Below, piece after piece: positions 32,513-40,670 of a DNA stretch of 64,000 bases (its first letter is position 1; the number at the start of each line of letters is the position of its first letter). The notes beneath the pieces were generated by a model. The model saw nothing but the letters and a program-made list of their open reading frames with translations, searched no databases and was not told the DNA's origin. Made by a program: the position numbers and the translations under genes. Location: contig NZ_JAGXJY010000012.1 in assembly GCF_019091085.1 (NCBI RefSeq), positions 124,001 through 188,000 on the forward strand, given 5' to 3'. This DNA comes from Mesorhizobium sp. GbtcB19 (GTDB lineage Bacteria; Pseudomonadota; Alphaproteobacteria; Rhizobiales; Rhizobiaceae).

Positions 32513-32532
32513 CTAATACTATTTACTAATAG
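32513..32532. promoter_or_regulatory. LacI-type operator candidate, distal
   Basis: CTAATACTATTTACTAATAG holds two direct CTAATA units and the inverted pair CTATT/AATAG. It shares its core with the palindrome at 32316. Confidence 0.5.
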
Positions 32533-32833
32533 CCGTAAGCGTTCTACTGTCAACTCGCCGTAGCCGTCCGGACGTCGGATCGGTGCCGGCAACTGCGAAG
32601 GACGCCCGCTCGACAGCCCGGCTGCATCGCCGGATCGGACTCGTGTCCATCTCACGAAAATGTCAGACAAATCGGACTATTTACGAACGCCACATCAGTG
32701 TCTAGTGTCTCGCGTAGCGGCCCGGATCGGCACCGTTCTTGAGTCGGCGGACCTTCGCCGGACCCTTGAGGAGGAGGGTTATCCAGGCCGCAGCCGAGAC
32801 ATCAGCGACGAGTTCTACAAGGGAGGTTGAACT

Positions 32834-33796
32834 ATGAAATCCATGATCCGTAACGCATCTGTCGCCGCGGCGGCCTTGCTCATCGGGCTTACGGCCACAG
32901 CGGTTGCCCGCGCGGACGACAAGCCGACGCTGGCCTTCGTCGTCAACGGTGCGTCAGACTTCTGGAAGGCGGCGGAAGCCGGCGTGAAGAAGGCGCAGGG
33001 CGAACTGCCCGACTACAATCTCGAGCTCAAATATCCGGAACAGTCCTCGGTCGCCATTCAGCAGCGGCTGATGGACGATCTGGTGACGGCGGGCGTCAAG
33101 GGCATCATGGTCTCGGCCGTCGATCCCAAGACCTCGACCGACGGGCTGAACAAGATCGCGTCGGAAACCGCGCTGTTCACCACCGACTCGGATGCGCCGC
33201 AGACCAAGCGCGTCGCCTATATCGGCTCGTCCAACGTCGATGCAGGCAAGCAGGCCGCCGAGATCGCCAAGAAGGCGATGCCGAACGGCGGCAAGTGCCT
33301 AGGCTTCGTAGGCCTGCTCGGCGCCGACAACGCCAAGGAGCGTATCCAGGGCATGAAGGACGGGCTCGCCGGCAGCAAGATCGAGCTGGTCGACGTGCGC
33401 GGCGACGATATCGACCAGGCGCGCGCCAAGAAGAATGTCGAGGACGCGCTGGTCGCCAGCCCCGACATCACCTGCATGGTCGGCTTCTACTCCTACAACA
33501 CGCCGCGCATCTATGAAGCGCTGCGCGACGCCGGCAAGCTCGGCCAGATCACCGTCGTCGGCTTCGACGACGATCCGATCACGCTGGGCGGCGTCAAGGA
33601 AGGCACCGTCGCCGCCACCGTCGTGCAGCAGCCCTTCGAATGGGCCTATCAGGGCATGAAACTGATGGCCGCCTATCTCAAGGGCGACAAGTCGGGCATC
33701 CCGGCGGGCAATTTGATCATCATCCCGACCAAGATCATCGGCAAGGATGATGTCGACGCCTATGCCGCCAACCTCAAGGCGATGGCGGGCAAATAA
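32834..33796 (+). CDS. ribose-type ABC transporter substrate-binding protein
   Basis: This is a 320-residue periplasmic binding protein with a signal peptide ending around VARA-DD. The PBP1 pattern is clear: KPTLAFVVNGASDFWKAAEAG, GIMVSAVDPKTSTDGLNKIA, FTTDSDAPQTKRVAYIGSSN and VVGFDDDPITLGGVKEGTVA. It heads an operon with a double-domain ATPase and a permease. The sugar is not identifiable. Confidence 0.9.
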   Translation: MKSMIRNASVAAAALLIGLTATAVARADDKPTLAFVVNGASDFWKAAEAGVKKAQGELPDYNLELKYPEQSSVAIQQRLMDDLVTAGVKGIMVSAVDPKTSTDGLNKIASETALFTTDSDAPQTKRVAYIGSSNVDAGKQAAEIAKKAMPNGGKCLGFVGLLGADNAKERIQGMKDGLAGSKIELVDVRGDDIDQARAKKNVEDALVASPDITCMVGFYSYNTPRIYEALRDAGKLGQITVVGFDDDPITLGGVKEGTVAATVVQQPFEWAYQGMKLMAAYLKGDKSGIPAGNLIIIPTKIIGKDDVDAYAANLKAMAGK

Positions 33797-33811
33797 GCCC
33801 AGAAACAGTTG

Positions 33812-33842
33812 CGCCGGCTCAAGGGTGCACCTTGAGCCGGCG
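33812..33842 (+). terminator. strong intra-operon hairpin after the binding-protein gene
   Basis: A perfect 13-bp stem, CGCCGGCTCAAGG / CCTTGAGCCGGCG with a 5-base loop, is followed by TTCGTATT. It lies 15 bases after the stop and probably sets a higher level of the binding-protein message than of the ATPase and permease. Confidence 0.65.
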
Positions 33843-33918
33843 TTCGTATTGACGGAGCCGCCGAGGCTCGTCAGTCTGTGGCCCACCGGCTGCTGCCAAG
33901 TGCGGTTATTATGGCGTG

Positions 33919-35484
33919 ATGATCTCTACCGACACCACTCACCCAAACACCGCTCCGTTCCTGAGCCTGGAGGCCGTGCGCAAGACCTATCCGGGTGTTG
34001 TGGCGCTGGACAGGTTTTCGATGGAGGTCCGGCCCGGCGAGGTCATTGGCCTCGTCGGCGAAAACGGCGCCGGCAAATCGACGCTGATGAAGATCCTCGG
34101 CGGCGTGACGCGGCCGGACAGCGGCACCGTCACCGTCGACGGCGCGGCGCATGACGGCCTGACCGTCGAGCAAAGCATCGGTTCCGGCATCGCCTTCGTG
34201 CACCAGGAACTGAACCTCTTCGACAATCTTGATGTCGCCGCCAACATTTTCTTCGGCCGCGAGCCGCTGCGCGCCGGGCCGCTGAAGCTGGTCGACCGCG
34301 CGAAATTGCGCGACATGGTGGCGCCGCTCCTGAAACGTGTCGGCGCCAATTTCTCGGCCGATGCGCCGGTCGCCTCGCTGTCGCTCGCCCAGCAGCAGAT
34401 GGTCGAGATCGCCAAGGCGCTGTCGATCAGGGCCCGCCTTGTGATCCTCGACGAGCCGACCTCCAGCCTGCCGATCGCCGAGACGGAAAAGCTGCTCGAC
34501 GTCATCAAGGGACTGAAGGCGCAAGGCATCAGCGTCATCTTCATCTCGCACCGGCTGCACGAGATCGAGCGCGTCGCCGACCGTGTGGTGGTGCTGCGCG
34601 ACGGTACGCTGGCGGGCACGCTGGCGAAGGCTGAGATCAACCACGACGAGATGGTCAGGCTGATGATCGGCCGCATGCTGAAGGAGCGCGAGAAGGCGGG
34701 TGAGGCCGCGCGGGCTCCAGGCGGCGTGGCCCTGTCGGCCAATGCCATACGCACCAGCACCTATCCGGATCGGCCGGTCAGCGTGGAGCTGAGGCGTGGC
34801 GAGATCCTCGGCCTTGCGGGCCTGGTCGGCTCCGGCCGCACCGAACTGGCACGCGTGCTGTTCGGCATCGACGAACGGCTCGGCGGCAGCGTCGCGCTCG
34901 ACGGCAAGCCGCTCGATGTCGGCTCCGCCGCCGACGCTGTGGCGGCCGGCATCTTCCTGGTGCCGGAGGACCGCAAGCTGACCGGCATATTGCTCGATCT
35001 GTCGATCGCGCAGAACATCTCGCTGCCCAATCTGCCGGCGCATGCGAAGCATCAGCTGGTCTCGACCGGCGCCGAGCTCGCGACGGCCGAAAAGCAGAAG
35101 AAGAACCTCGGCATCAAGGCGCCGTCGGTGCTTACCCGCACGGGCACGCTGTCGGGCGGCAACCAGCAGAAGGTGGTTCTCGCCAAATGGCTGGCGATGA
35201 ACCCGAAGGTGATGATCCTGGACGAGCCGACGCGCGGCATCGACATCGGCGCCAAGGCCGAGATCTACGGGCTGATGCGGGCGCTGGCCGATGCCGGCGT
35301 CGCGGTGCTGATGATCTCCAGCGACATGGAAGAGGTGATCGGCGTCTCGGACCGCATCGCGGTCATGCATGAGGGGCAGATCTCCGGCATCCTCGACAAA
35401 GACGATTTCAGCCAGGAGAACGTGCTCTTGCTGGCGGTCGGCAAGAAGCCGAAATTGCTGCAGGCGGCGGGAGGAGTTGAATGA
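33919..35484 (+). CDS. ribose-type ABC transporter ATPase, double domain (RbsA-like)
   Basis: This 521-residue protein carries two nucleotide-binding domains. The first has GENGAGKST, a degenerate signature SLAQQQMVEIAKAL and LVILDEPTSSL; the second has the degenerate P-loop GLVGSGRTELAR, signature LSGGNQQKVVLAK and VMILDEPTRGIDIGAK. This is the RbsA/MglA layout. The ATG at 33919 directly follows an in-frame GTG. Its last bases overlap the permease start. Confidence 0.93.
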   Translation: MISTDTTHPNTAPFLSLEAVRKTYPGVVALDRFSMEVRPGEVIGLVGENGAGKSTLMKILGGVTRPDSGTVTVDGAAHDGLTVEQSIGSGIAFVHQELNLFDNLDVAANIFFGREPLRAGPLKLVDRAKLRDMVAPLLKRVGANFSADAPVASLSLAQQQMVEIAKALSIRARLVILDEPTSSLPIAETEKLLDVIKGLKAQGISVIFISHRLHEIERVADRVVVLRDGTLAGTLAKAEINHDEMVRLMIGRMLKEREKAGEAARAPGGVALSANAIRTSTYPDRPVSVELRRGEILGLAGLVGSGRTELARVLFGIDERLGGSVALDGKPLDVGSAADAVAAGIFLVPEDRKLTGILLDLSIAQNISLPNLPAHAKHQLVSTGAELATAEKQKKNLGIKAPSVLTRTGTLSGGNQQKVVLAKWLAMNPKVMILDEPTRGIDIGAKAEIYGLMRALADAGVAVLMISSDMEEVIGVSDRIAVMHEGQISGILDKDDFSQENVLLLAVGKKPKLLQAAGGVE

Positions 35485-36476
35485 GCAAGAAAGATCTCGG
35501 CCTGCTGGTGCTGATCCTGGTGGTCGGCGCGGTGGTGACGGCCATCAACCCGCGCTTCCTCTTGCCGATCAACCTCGCCAACACCTCCAACCTGATCGGC
35601 CTGTTCGGCATCCTTTCCATCGGCCAGGCCTTCGTCATCATCACCGGCGGCATCGAGCTTTCCGTCGGCTCGCTGGTCGCGCTGCTCGGCACGCTGTTCA
35701 TCGACTTCATCGCCGTGCGCGAGCTCGACTGGCCGCTGGCCTTCGTGGTGATCATCCTGCTCGGCGCCATCATCGGCTTCGTGCATGGCTGGCTGATCAC
35801 GCGGCTCAAGCTCCAGCCCTTCGTGGTGACGCTCTGCGGCCTGCTCATCTATCGCGGCGTGGCGCGCTTCTACACCGCCGACGGTACGGCCGGCTTCGCC
35901 TTCGGTCAGAATTTCCCGGACCTCGAATTCCTGACGGCCGGCCGTTCGGGTGGCGTGCCGAACAGCTTCATCGCCCTGATCATCATCGCCATCGTCATGT
36001 GGGTGGTGCTGCATCGCTCGGTGTTCGGCCGCTATCTCTATGCCATCGGCAAGAACGAGGAAGCGGCGAAATATTCGGGCATCCGCACCGGGCGCATCGT
36101 TATCGCGGCCTACGTCATCTGCGGCGTGCTGACGGCGCTGTCAGCCATCTATTTCGCCATGTACACGCGCTCGATCTCGCCGGCGAGCCACGGCCAGTTC
36201 TACGAGCTCTATGCCATCGCGGCGGCGGTGCTCGGCGGCTTCTCGCTGCGCGGCGGCGAGGGCTCGCTGGTCGGCGTCATCCTCGGCACGGTGCTGCTGC
36301 AGGAGCTACAGAACCTCGTCAATCTGCTCGGCATCCCGTCCTCGCTCAACTTCGCGGTGATGGGCGGCGTGATCCTGATCGGCGTGCTGGTCGACCAGCA
36401 ATGGGGTGTCTTCCGCGCCCGCCGCCGCATGGTGGAGGCGACGCGCCAGAACGTCGCCGGCGCGCCGGCGGAGTAG
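35481..36476 (+). CDS. ribose-type ABC transporter permease (RbsC-like)
   Basis: This 331-residue permease has about ten hydrophobic helices. The signature IGQAFVIITGGIELSVGSLV carries Glu in place of the more common Asp. The loop AIGKNEEAAKYSGIRTGRIV contacts the ATPase. The ATG lies inside the end of the ATPase gene (ATGA overlap), with GGAGG upstream. Confidence 0.93.
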   Translation: MSKKDLGLLVLILVVGAVVTAINPRFLLPINLANTSNLIGLFGILSIGQAFVIITGGIELSVGSLVALLGTLFIDFIAVRELDWPLAFVVIILLGAIIGFVHGWLITRLKLQPFVVTLCGLLIYRGVARFYTADGTAGFAFGQNFPDLEFLTAGRSGGVPNSFIALIIIAIVMWVVLHRSVFGRYLYAIGKNEEAAKYSGIRTGRIVIAAYVICGVLTALSAIYFAMYTRSISPASHGQFYELYAIAAAVLGGFSLRGGEGSLVGVILGTVLLQELQNLVNLLGIPSSLNFAVMGGVILIGVLVDQQWGVFRARRRMVEATRQNVAGAPAE

Positions 36477-36660
36477 CCTCGGTTTTCCGTTAAGATCCTG
36501 ATTGGATCGATGCTCGCGGTGGAAGCCGGCGCGCCGGTCCGGATTCGCTGGCGGATTGCAACAACACGTGAACCGGAAAACAGCCCTTGTCGCAGAATTG
36601 GGGCTGGGCTAAGCAATTGGTATCTGAGGGTTCCAAGAACAAAAAATGGGAGAAAGTATC

Positions 36661-37503
36661 GTGACATCATCACGTTGGATTGCGCTGGCCGCGCTAGCAT
36701 TGACCTGTTCGACGCCTGCAATGGCCAAGGACTGGAAGACCGTGTCGGTCGCCATGGAGGGCTCCTATGCCCCCTGGAACCAGACGGATGCCAGCGGCAA
36801 GATCGTTGGCTTCGAGGTCGACATCCTGAACGACGTCTGCGCCCGCGCGAAGCTCGAATGCAACATCGTGGCGCAGGACTGGGACGGCGTCATTCCCGGC
36901 CTCACGGCAGGCAAGTTCGACATCGTGATGGACGGCATGTCGATCACCGAAGAGCGCATGAAGACCATCGACTTCTCGATCCCCTACGCGTCGTCGCCGG
37001 TGGCTTTCCTTGCCGACAAGAACGGCCCGCTGGCCAAGCTGTCCAACAGCGGCAAGATGATCGATCTGTCGAAGGACGACGCCGAATCCAAGGCGGCGCT
37101 CGACACGCTGCGCAAGGAGCTTACCGGCAAGAATCTCGGCCTGCAGGTTTCGACCACCGAGGCGACCTTTGCCGACAAGTATCTCAAGGACGTCGCCAAC
37201 GTCCATGAATACAAGACCACCGACGAGCACGACCTCGACCTGATGGCCGGCCGCATCGATGTGGCTTTCGCCGACACCACCTATTTCCTCGGCACGCTGG
37301 CCAAGCCCGATGCCAAGGACCTGGCATTCGTCGGCCCGCAGTTCAAGGGCGGCCCGATCCTCGGACCGGGCATTGGTGCTGCCTTCCGCAAGACCGACAA
37401 GGACCTGCAGGATATCTACAACAAGGCGCTCAAGGCCGCTATCGATGACGGCTCGGTGTCGAAATACAGCCTGCAGTGGTTCAAGATCGACATTACCAAG
37501 TGA
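36661..37503 (+). CDS. polar amino-acid ABC transporter substrate-binding protein
   Basis: This is a periplasmic binding protein (SBP_bac_3 family) of about 280 residues with a signal peptide ending CSTPAMA-KDW. The pattern VSVAMEGSYAPWNQTDASGK, GFEVDILNDVCARAKLECN and DIVMDGMSITEERMKTIDFS matches ornithine/octopine/lysine-arginine binders. The GTG at 36661 is preferred because GGGAG lies eight bases before it; an in-frame ATG at 36646 contains that signal within itself. Basic amino acids or opines are the likely ligands by family, not proven. Confidence 0.9.
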   Translation: MTSSRWIALAALALTCSTPAMAKDWKTVSVAMEGSYAPWNQTDASGKIVGFEVDILNDVCARAKLECNIVAQDWDGVIPGLTAGKFDIVMDGMSITEERMKTIDFSIPYASSPVAFLADKNGPLAKLSNSGKMIDLSKDDAESKAALDTLRKELTGKNLGLQVSTTEATFADKYLKDVANVHEYKTTDEHDLDLMAGRIDVAFADTTYFLGTLAKPDAKDLAFVGPQFKGGPILGPGIGAAFRKTDKDLQDIYNKALKAAIDDGSVSKYSLQWFKIDITK

Positions 37504-37510
37504 TGTCGCA

Positions 37511-37539
37511 ACGGGAGCAGCCAAGGCTGCTCCCGTTTT
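37511..37539 (+). terminator. intrinsic terminator after the amino-acid binding-protein gene
   Basis: ACGGGAGCAGCC-AA-GGCTGCTCCCGT, a 12-bp perfect stem, is followed by TTTG. It stands seven bases after the stop and before the permease genes, so read-through must supply the rest of the operon. Confidence 0.75.
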
Positions 37540-37580
37540 GCATTTGAGATGAGCAACCGTCGCCGGGAGGGAAGGCGTAC

Positions 37581-38327
37581 GTGGAGTTTCTCAGCGATCT
37601 GCAGGCGCAGGTGTCGACGGCCTATGAGCTGCTGGCCGCCGGCTGGGGCGTGCAACTGCTCTGGGGCATCGCCTGGACGCTCGCCGTCACCATGGTCTCG
37701 ATGCTGATCGGCGCGATGCTCGGGTCGCTGGTGGCGGCGGCCAAGCTTTCGCCTCGCGGCGGACTGAGGTTTATCGGCGAGAGCTACACCACCGTCTTCC
37801 GCGGCGAACCGGAACTTTTGATCATCTATCTGTTCTATTACGGCGGCACGCAGGTTCTGACCGGCGTGGCGCGGTCGACCGGATCGATCGGCTCGACCGA
37901 CATTTTGAACATGCCGAGCTTCCTCGGCGGCGTGCTTGCGGTCGGCATCATTTCCGGCGCCTACCAGGCCGAGGTCTTTCGCGGCTCGTTCCTGGCGATC
38001 CATCGCGGCGAGCTGGAGGCGGCGCGTGCCTACGGCATGTCGGCCTGGCTGCGGTTTCGCCTCGTGATCATGCCGCAGGTCCTGCGCCTGGCCGTGCCGG
38101 GACTGGGCAATGTCTGGCAGCTCACTATCAAGGATTCTGCTTTGATCTCGGTCACCGGCGTCGCCGAGCTGATGCTCACCGCAAACAAGGCGGCGCGTTC
38201 GACGCACCATTCGCTGCTTTTCTACACTGTCGCCGGCATCCTTTATTTGGTGATGACCTCGGTCTCGACGCCGATCTTCGAGAAAGCCGAGCGTTACACC
38301 TCCCGCAGCTTCACGCGGCCGAAGTGA
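37581..38327 (+). CDS. polar amino-acid ABC transporter permease (HisQ-like)
   Basis: This is a 248-residue permease with five to six hydrophobic helices. The start of the HisQ/M module is GIAWTLAVTMVSMLIGAMLG, with the external TVFRGEPELLIIYLFYYG and the EAA loop GELEAARAYGMSAWLRFRLV before IMPQVLRLAVPGLGN. A GTG start at 37581 follows GGGAGG. It should form a heterodimer with the next permease. Confidence 0.92.
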   Translation: MEFLSDLQAQVSTAYELLAAGWGVQLLWGIAWTLAVTMVSMLIGAMLGSLVAAAKLSPRGGLRFIGESYTTVFRGEPELLIIYLFYYGGTQVLTGVARSTGSIGSTDILNMPSFLGGVLAVGIISGAYQAEVFRGSFLAIHRGELEAARAYGMSAWLRFRLVIMPQVLRLAVPGLGNVWQLTIKDSALISVTGVAELMLTANKAARSTHHSLLFYTVAGILYLVMTSVSTPIFEKAERYTSRSFTRPK

Positions 38328-38336
38328 GAGGTGGCG

Positions 38337-39068
38337 GTGGATTTCGACTTCTACCTTTCGACCATGTGGAGCGTGCTCAAGGCGCTGCCGCTGACGCTCG
38401 AGATCTGGTTCTTCGGCATCGCCTTCGGGCTCGTCATCGCCACCGGCCTGACCTGGCTCCGGGCTTCCGGTCACAAACTGGGCGAATATTTCACCCGCGC
38501 CTATGTCTTCATCTTCCGCGGCTCGCCGCTGCTGGTTCAGCTCTATCTGATCTATTTCGGGCTTTCCCAGTTCGATTTCGTTCGCCACAGCCCGATCCTG
38601 TGGCCGATCCTGCGCGATCCGATGTATTGCACGATCGTCGCCATGGCCTTGAACACGGCCGCCTATGAGAGCGAGATTTTCCGGGGCGCGCTGCGGGCGG
38701 TGCCGGTCGGCCAGATCGAAGCGGCCAAGGCGTTCGGCATGCCGGCGTTCACCCGCTTCCGCCTTGTCACGCTGCCGATCGCGCTGCGGCTGGCACTGCC
38801 GGCCTATTCGACCGAGATCATCCTCATGACCAAGGCGACCGCGCTCGCTTCCGTGGTCACCATCATGGAGATGATGGGAACGGCGCAGAAGATCCAGCAT
38901 GACACGTTCCGGCCGATCGAGGTGCTGACCTGCGCCGGCGTGATCTACCTGCTGCTCAACCTGTCGATCGCCCGTCTGTTCGCCTGGGTCGAATACCGGC
39001 TTTCGCCGCATCTGCGTCCCCCGCCCGAGCAGAGCCAGCAAATCAAACCCGTACCGGAGGTGTTGTGA
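38337..39068 (+). CDS. polar amino-acid ABC transporter permease (HisM-like)
   Basis: This is a 243-residue permease: LPLTLEIWFFGIAFGLVIAT, FIFRGSPLLVQLYLIYFG and the EAA loop GQIEAAKAFGMPAFTRFRLV. GTG 38337 is chosen for its GAGAGG at five bases; GTG 38331 is two codons longer and possible. It ends inside the start of the ATPase gene. Confidence 0.9.
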   Translation: MDFDFYLSTMWSVLKALPLTLEIWFFGIAFGLVIATGLTWLRASGHKLGEYFTRAYVFIFRGSPLLVQLYLIYFGLSQFDFVRHSPILWPILRDPMYCTIVAMALNTAAYESEIFRGALRAVPVGQIEAAKAFGMPAFTRFRLVTLPIALRLALPAYSTEIILMTKATALASVVTIMEMMGTAQKIQHDTFRPIEVLTCAGVIYLLLNLSIARLFAWVEYRLSPHLRPPPEQSQQIKPVPEVL

Positions 39069-39880
39069 TGTCGGCAAATGTCGCCGCTGCCGCGAAAGCC
39101 GCGCCGTCCGCTGATACGCCCGCCATCAGCGTCAAGGATATGCGCAAGTGCTTCGGCGATCATGAGGTGCTCAAGGGAATTTCGCTCGAAGCCCACAAGG
39201 GCGATGTCATTTCGATCCTCGGCTCCTCGGGTTCGGGCAAAAGCACGATGCTGCGCTGTATCAACCTGCTGGAGACCCCGGACTCCGGCGAGGTGCGGGT
39301 CGACGGCGAGCTGATCAAGATGAAGCAAATTCGGGACGGCCATCAAGCGCCGGCGGACATTCGGCAGGTGGAGCGCATCCGCGCCAACCTCGCCATGGTT
39401 TTCCAGAGCTTCAATCTGTGGTCGCACATGACCGTGCTGGAAAACCTCGTCGCCGCGCCGACGCATGTGCTGAAACGGCCGCGCGCGGAGTGCCTGGAGC
39501 AGGCCGAGGCATTGCTGAAGCGCGTCGGCATATGGGAACGCCGCAACTACTACCCGCCTCATATGTCGGGCGGCCAGCAGCAGCGCGCGGCCATAGCGCG
39601 GGCGCTGGCGATGAATCCCAAGGTGATGCTGTTCGACGAACCGACATCCGCGCTCGATCCGGAACTGGTCGGCGAGGTGCTGCGCGTCATGCGATCGCTC
39701 GCCGAAGAAGGCCGCACCATGCTGGTCGTCACGCATGAGATGGGTTTTGCCCGCGACGTGTCGAGCAAGGTTATGTTCCTGCACAAGGGCGAGGTGGATT
39801 CGGTCGGCGAGCCGAAGGAGATGTTCGCCAGGCCGCCGACGCCGCAGTTCAAGCAGTTCATCGCCAACTTCAACAAGTGA
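39068..39880 (+). CDS. polar amino-acid ABC transporter ATP-binding protein (HisP-like)
   Basis: This 270-residue ATPase has Walker A GSSGSGKST, Q-loop MVFQSFNLWSHMTVLEN, signature MSGGQQQRAAIARAL, Walker B VMLFDEPTSALDPELVGEVL and H-loop VVTHEMGFARDV. The typical HisP segment EMFARPPTPQFKQFI is at the C-terminus. The ATG at 39068 follows GGAGG by seven bases. It completes the importer. Confidence 0.95.
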   Translation: MSANVAAAAKAAPSADTPAISVKDMRKCFGDHEVLKGISLEAHKGDVISILGSSGSGKSTMLRCINLLETPDSGEVRVDGELIKMKQIRDGHQAPADIRQVERIRANLAMVFQSFNLWSHMTVLENLVAAPTHVLKRPRAECLEQAEALLKRVGIWERRNYYPPHMSGGQQQRAAIARALAMNPKVMLFDEPTSALDPELVGEVLRVMRSLAEEGRTMLVVTHEMGFARDVSSKVMFLHKGEVDSVGEPKEMFARPPTPQFKQFIANFNK

Positions 39881-39914
39881 AGACAGACCTTGCTCGGCGC
39901 CAAGATGTGTTGAG

Positions 39915-40032
39915 ATTCAGGTCAGGCCGAGCCGAAAGTGGTGGCTTCCGAGAAACCGGAGCGGAGCGTACTTAAGTACGTGAGCACCGGAAGCGCAGGG
40001 AGCCGCCACTTGCAGGCCGGCCTCACCTGAAT
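39915..40032. repeat. 118-bp dispersed palindromic repeat, copy 2
   Basis: It has the same length and ends as the copy at 23395-23512. Where the inner 5' arm differs (AAGTGGTGGC here, AACGGCGGTT there), the 3' arm differs to match (GCCGCCACTT here, AACCGGCGTT there), so the hairpin is kept. It separates the convergent amino-acid transporter and phnN genes. Confidence 0.85.
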
Positions 40033-40043
40033 ATCAGCACATC

Positions 40044-40670
40044 TTAGATCATGTCCGACAGATCGGAGAACGCCATCGCCTTGCGCAGCACCTCGGCGAA
40101 GCGTTCGCCGGCGATGTCCTTGTCGCCGCTGTTGTCGATGGAAGTCACGTCCGGCCCCGACAGTTGCACGCTCGTGCTGCGCGCCAGCCGCGCCAGCACT
40201 TCGCCGCGAGACTCGCGGCCGCGCGCCGCCAGCCGTTCGGCCAGGATCTCCGGCGTGGCGGTGATCTCGACCACGGCCAGGTTGGCGTAGCGCTCGCGCA
40301 GCGCCGGGATCACCGCGCGCGACACGTTGGCGACCGCCACATGGCCGTTCGCCACGGCCCAGTCGACATCGGCCGGCAGGCCGTAGCGCAGGCCGTGCGC
40401 GTCCCAGCACAGCGAGAAGGCGCCGTCGGCCTCAGCTTCTGCAAAGGCGGCATCGGCCAGCGTATCGTGGTCCTCGCTCGCCGCGTCGCTCGGCCTTGTG
40501 ATGACGCGGCGCACGAATTCCAGCCGCGTCTCGCCGGCAAAGCGCTGTTTGGCGTAGCCGATCACCGTATCCTTGCCGGCGCCGCTCGGGCCGACCACCG
40601 CGACGAAGACGCCGTTGCGGATCGGCAGGCTCTCCGCCAGCTCGCGCTCGATCAAAGCCGAGACCATCAT
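40044..40670 (-). CDS. phnN: ribose 1,5-bisphosphate phosphokinase PhnN
   Basis: PhnN phosphorylates ribose 1,5-bisphosphate to PRPP in the carbon-phosphorus lyase pathway. The 208-residue product has Walker A VGPSGAGKDTVIGYA, the guanylate-kinase-like VRRVITRP, and LARSTSVQ. Its ATG overlaps the phnM stop (ATGA). The CP-lyase core genes (phnG-L) are not in the window. Confidence 0.9.
   Translation of the reverse strand: MMVSALIERELAESLPIRNGVFVAVVGPSGAGKDTVIGYAKQRFAGETRLEFVRRVITRPSDAASEDHDTLADAAFAEAEADGAFSLCWDAHGLRYGLPADVDWAVANGHVAVANVSRAVIPALRERYANLAVVEITATPEILAERLAARGRESRGEVLARLARSTSVQLSGPDVTSIDNSGDKDIAGERFAEVLRKAMAFSDLSDMI

Larger units (their letters stand above)
32225..32833. other. 609-bp divergent promoter region
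   Basis: No gene is supported. The region is AT-richer than its surroundings and holds two CTAATA-type palindromes about 200 bp apart (32316 and 32513), consistent with repression by looping. It ends in CAAGGGAGGTTGAACT, a strong ribosome site for the binding-protein gene. Confidence 0.5.
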
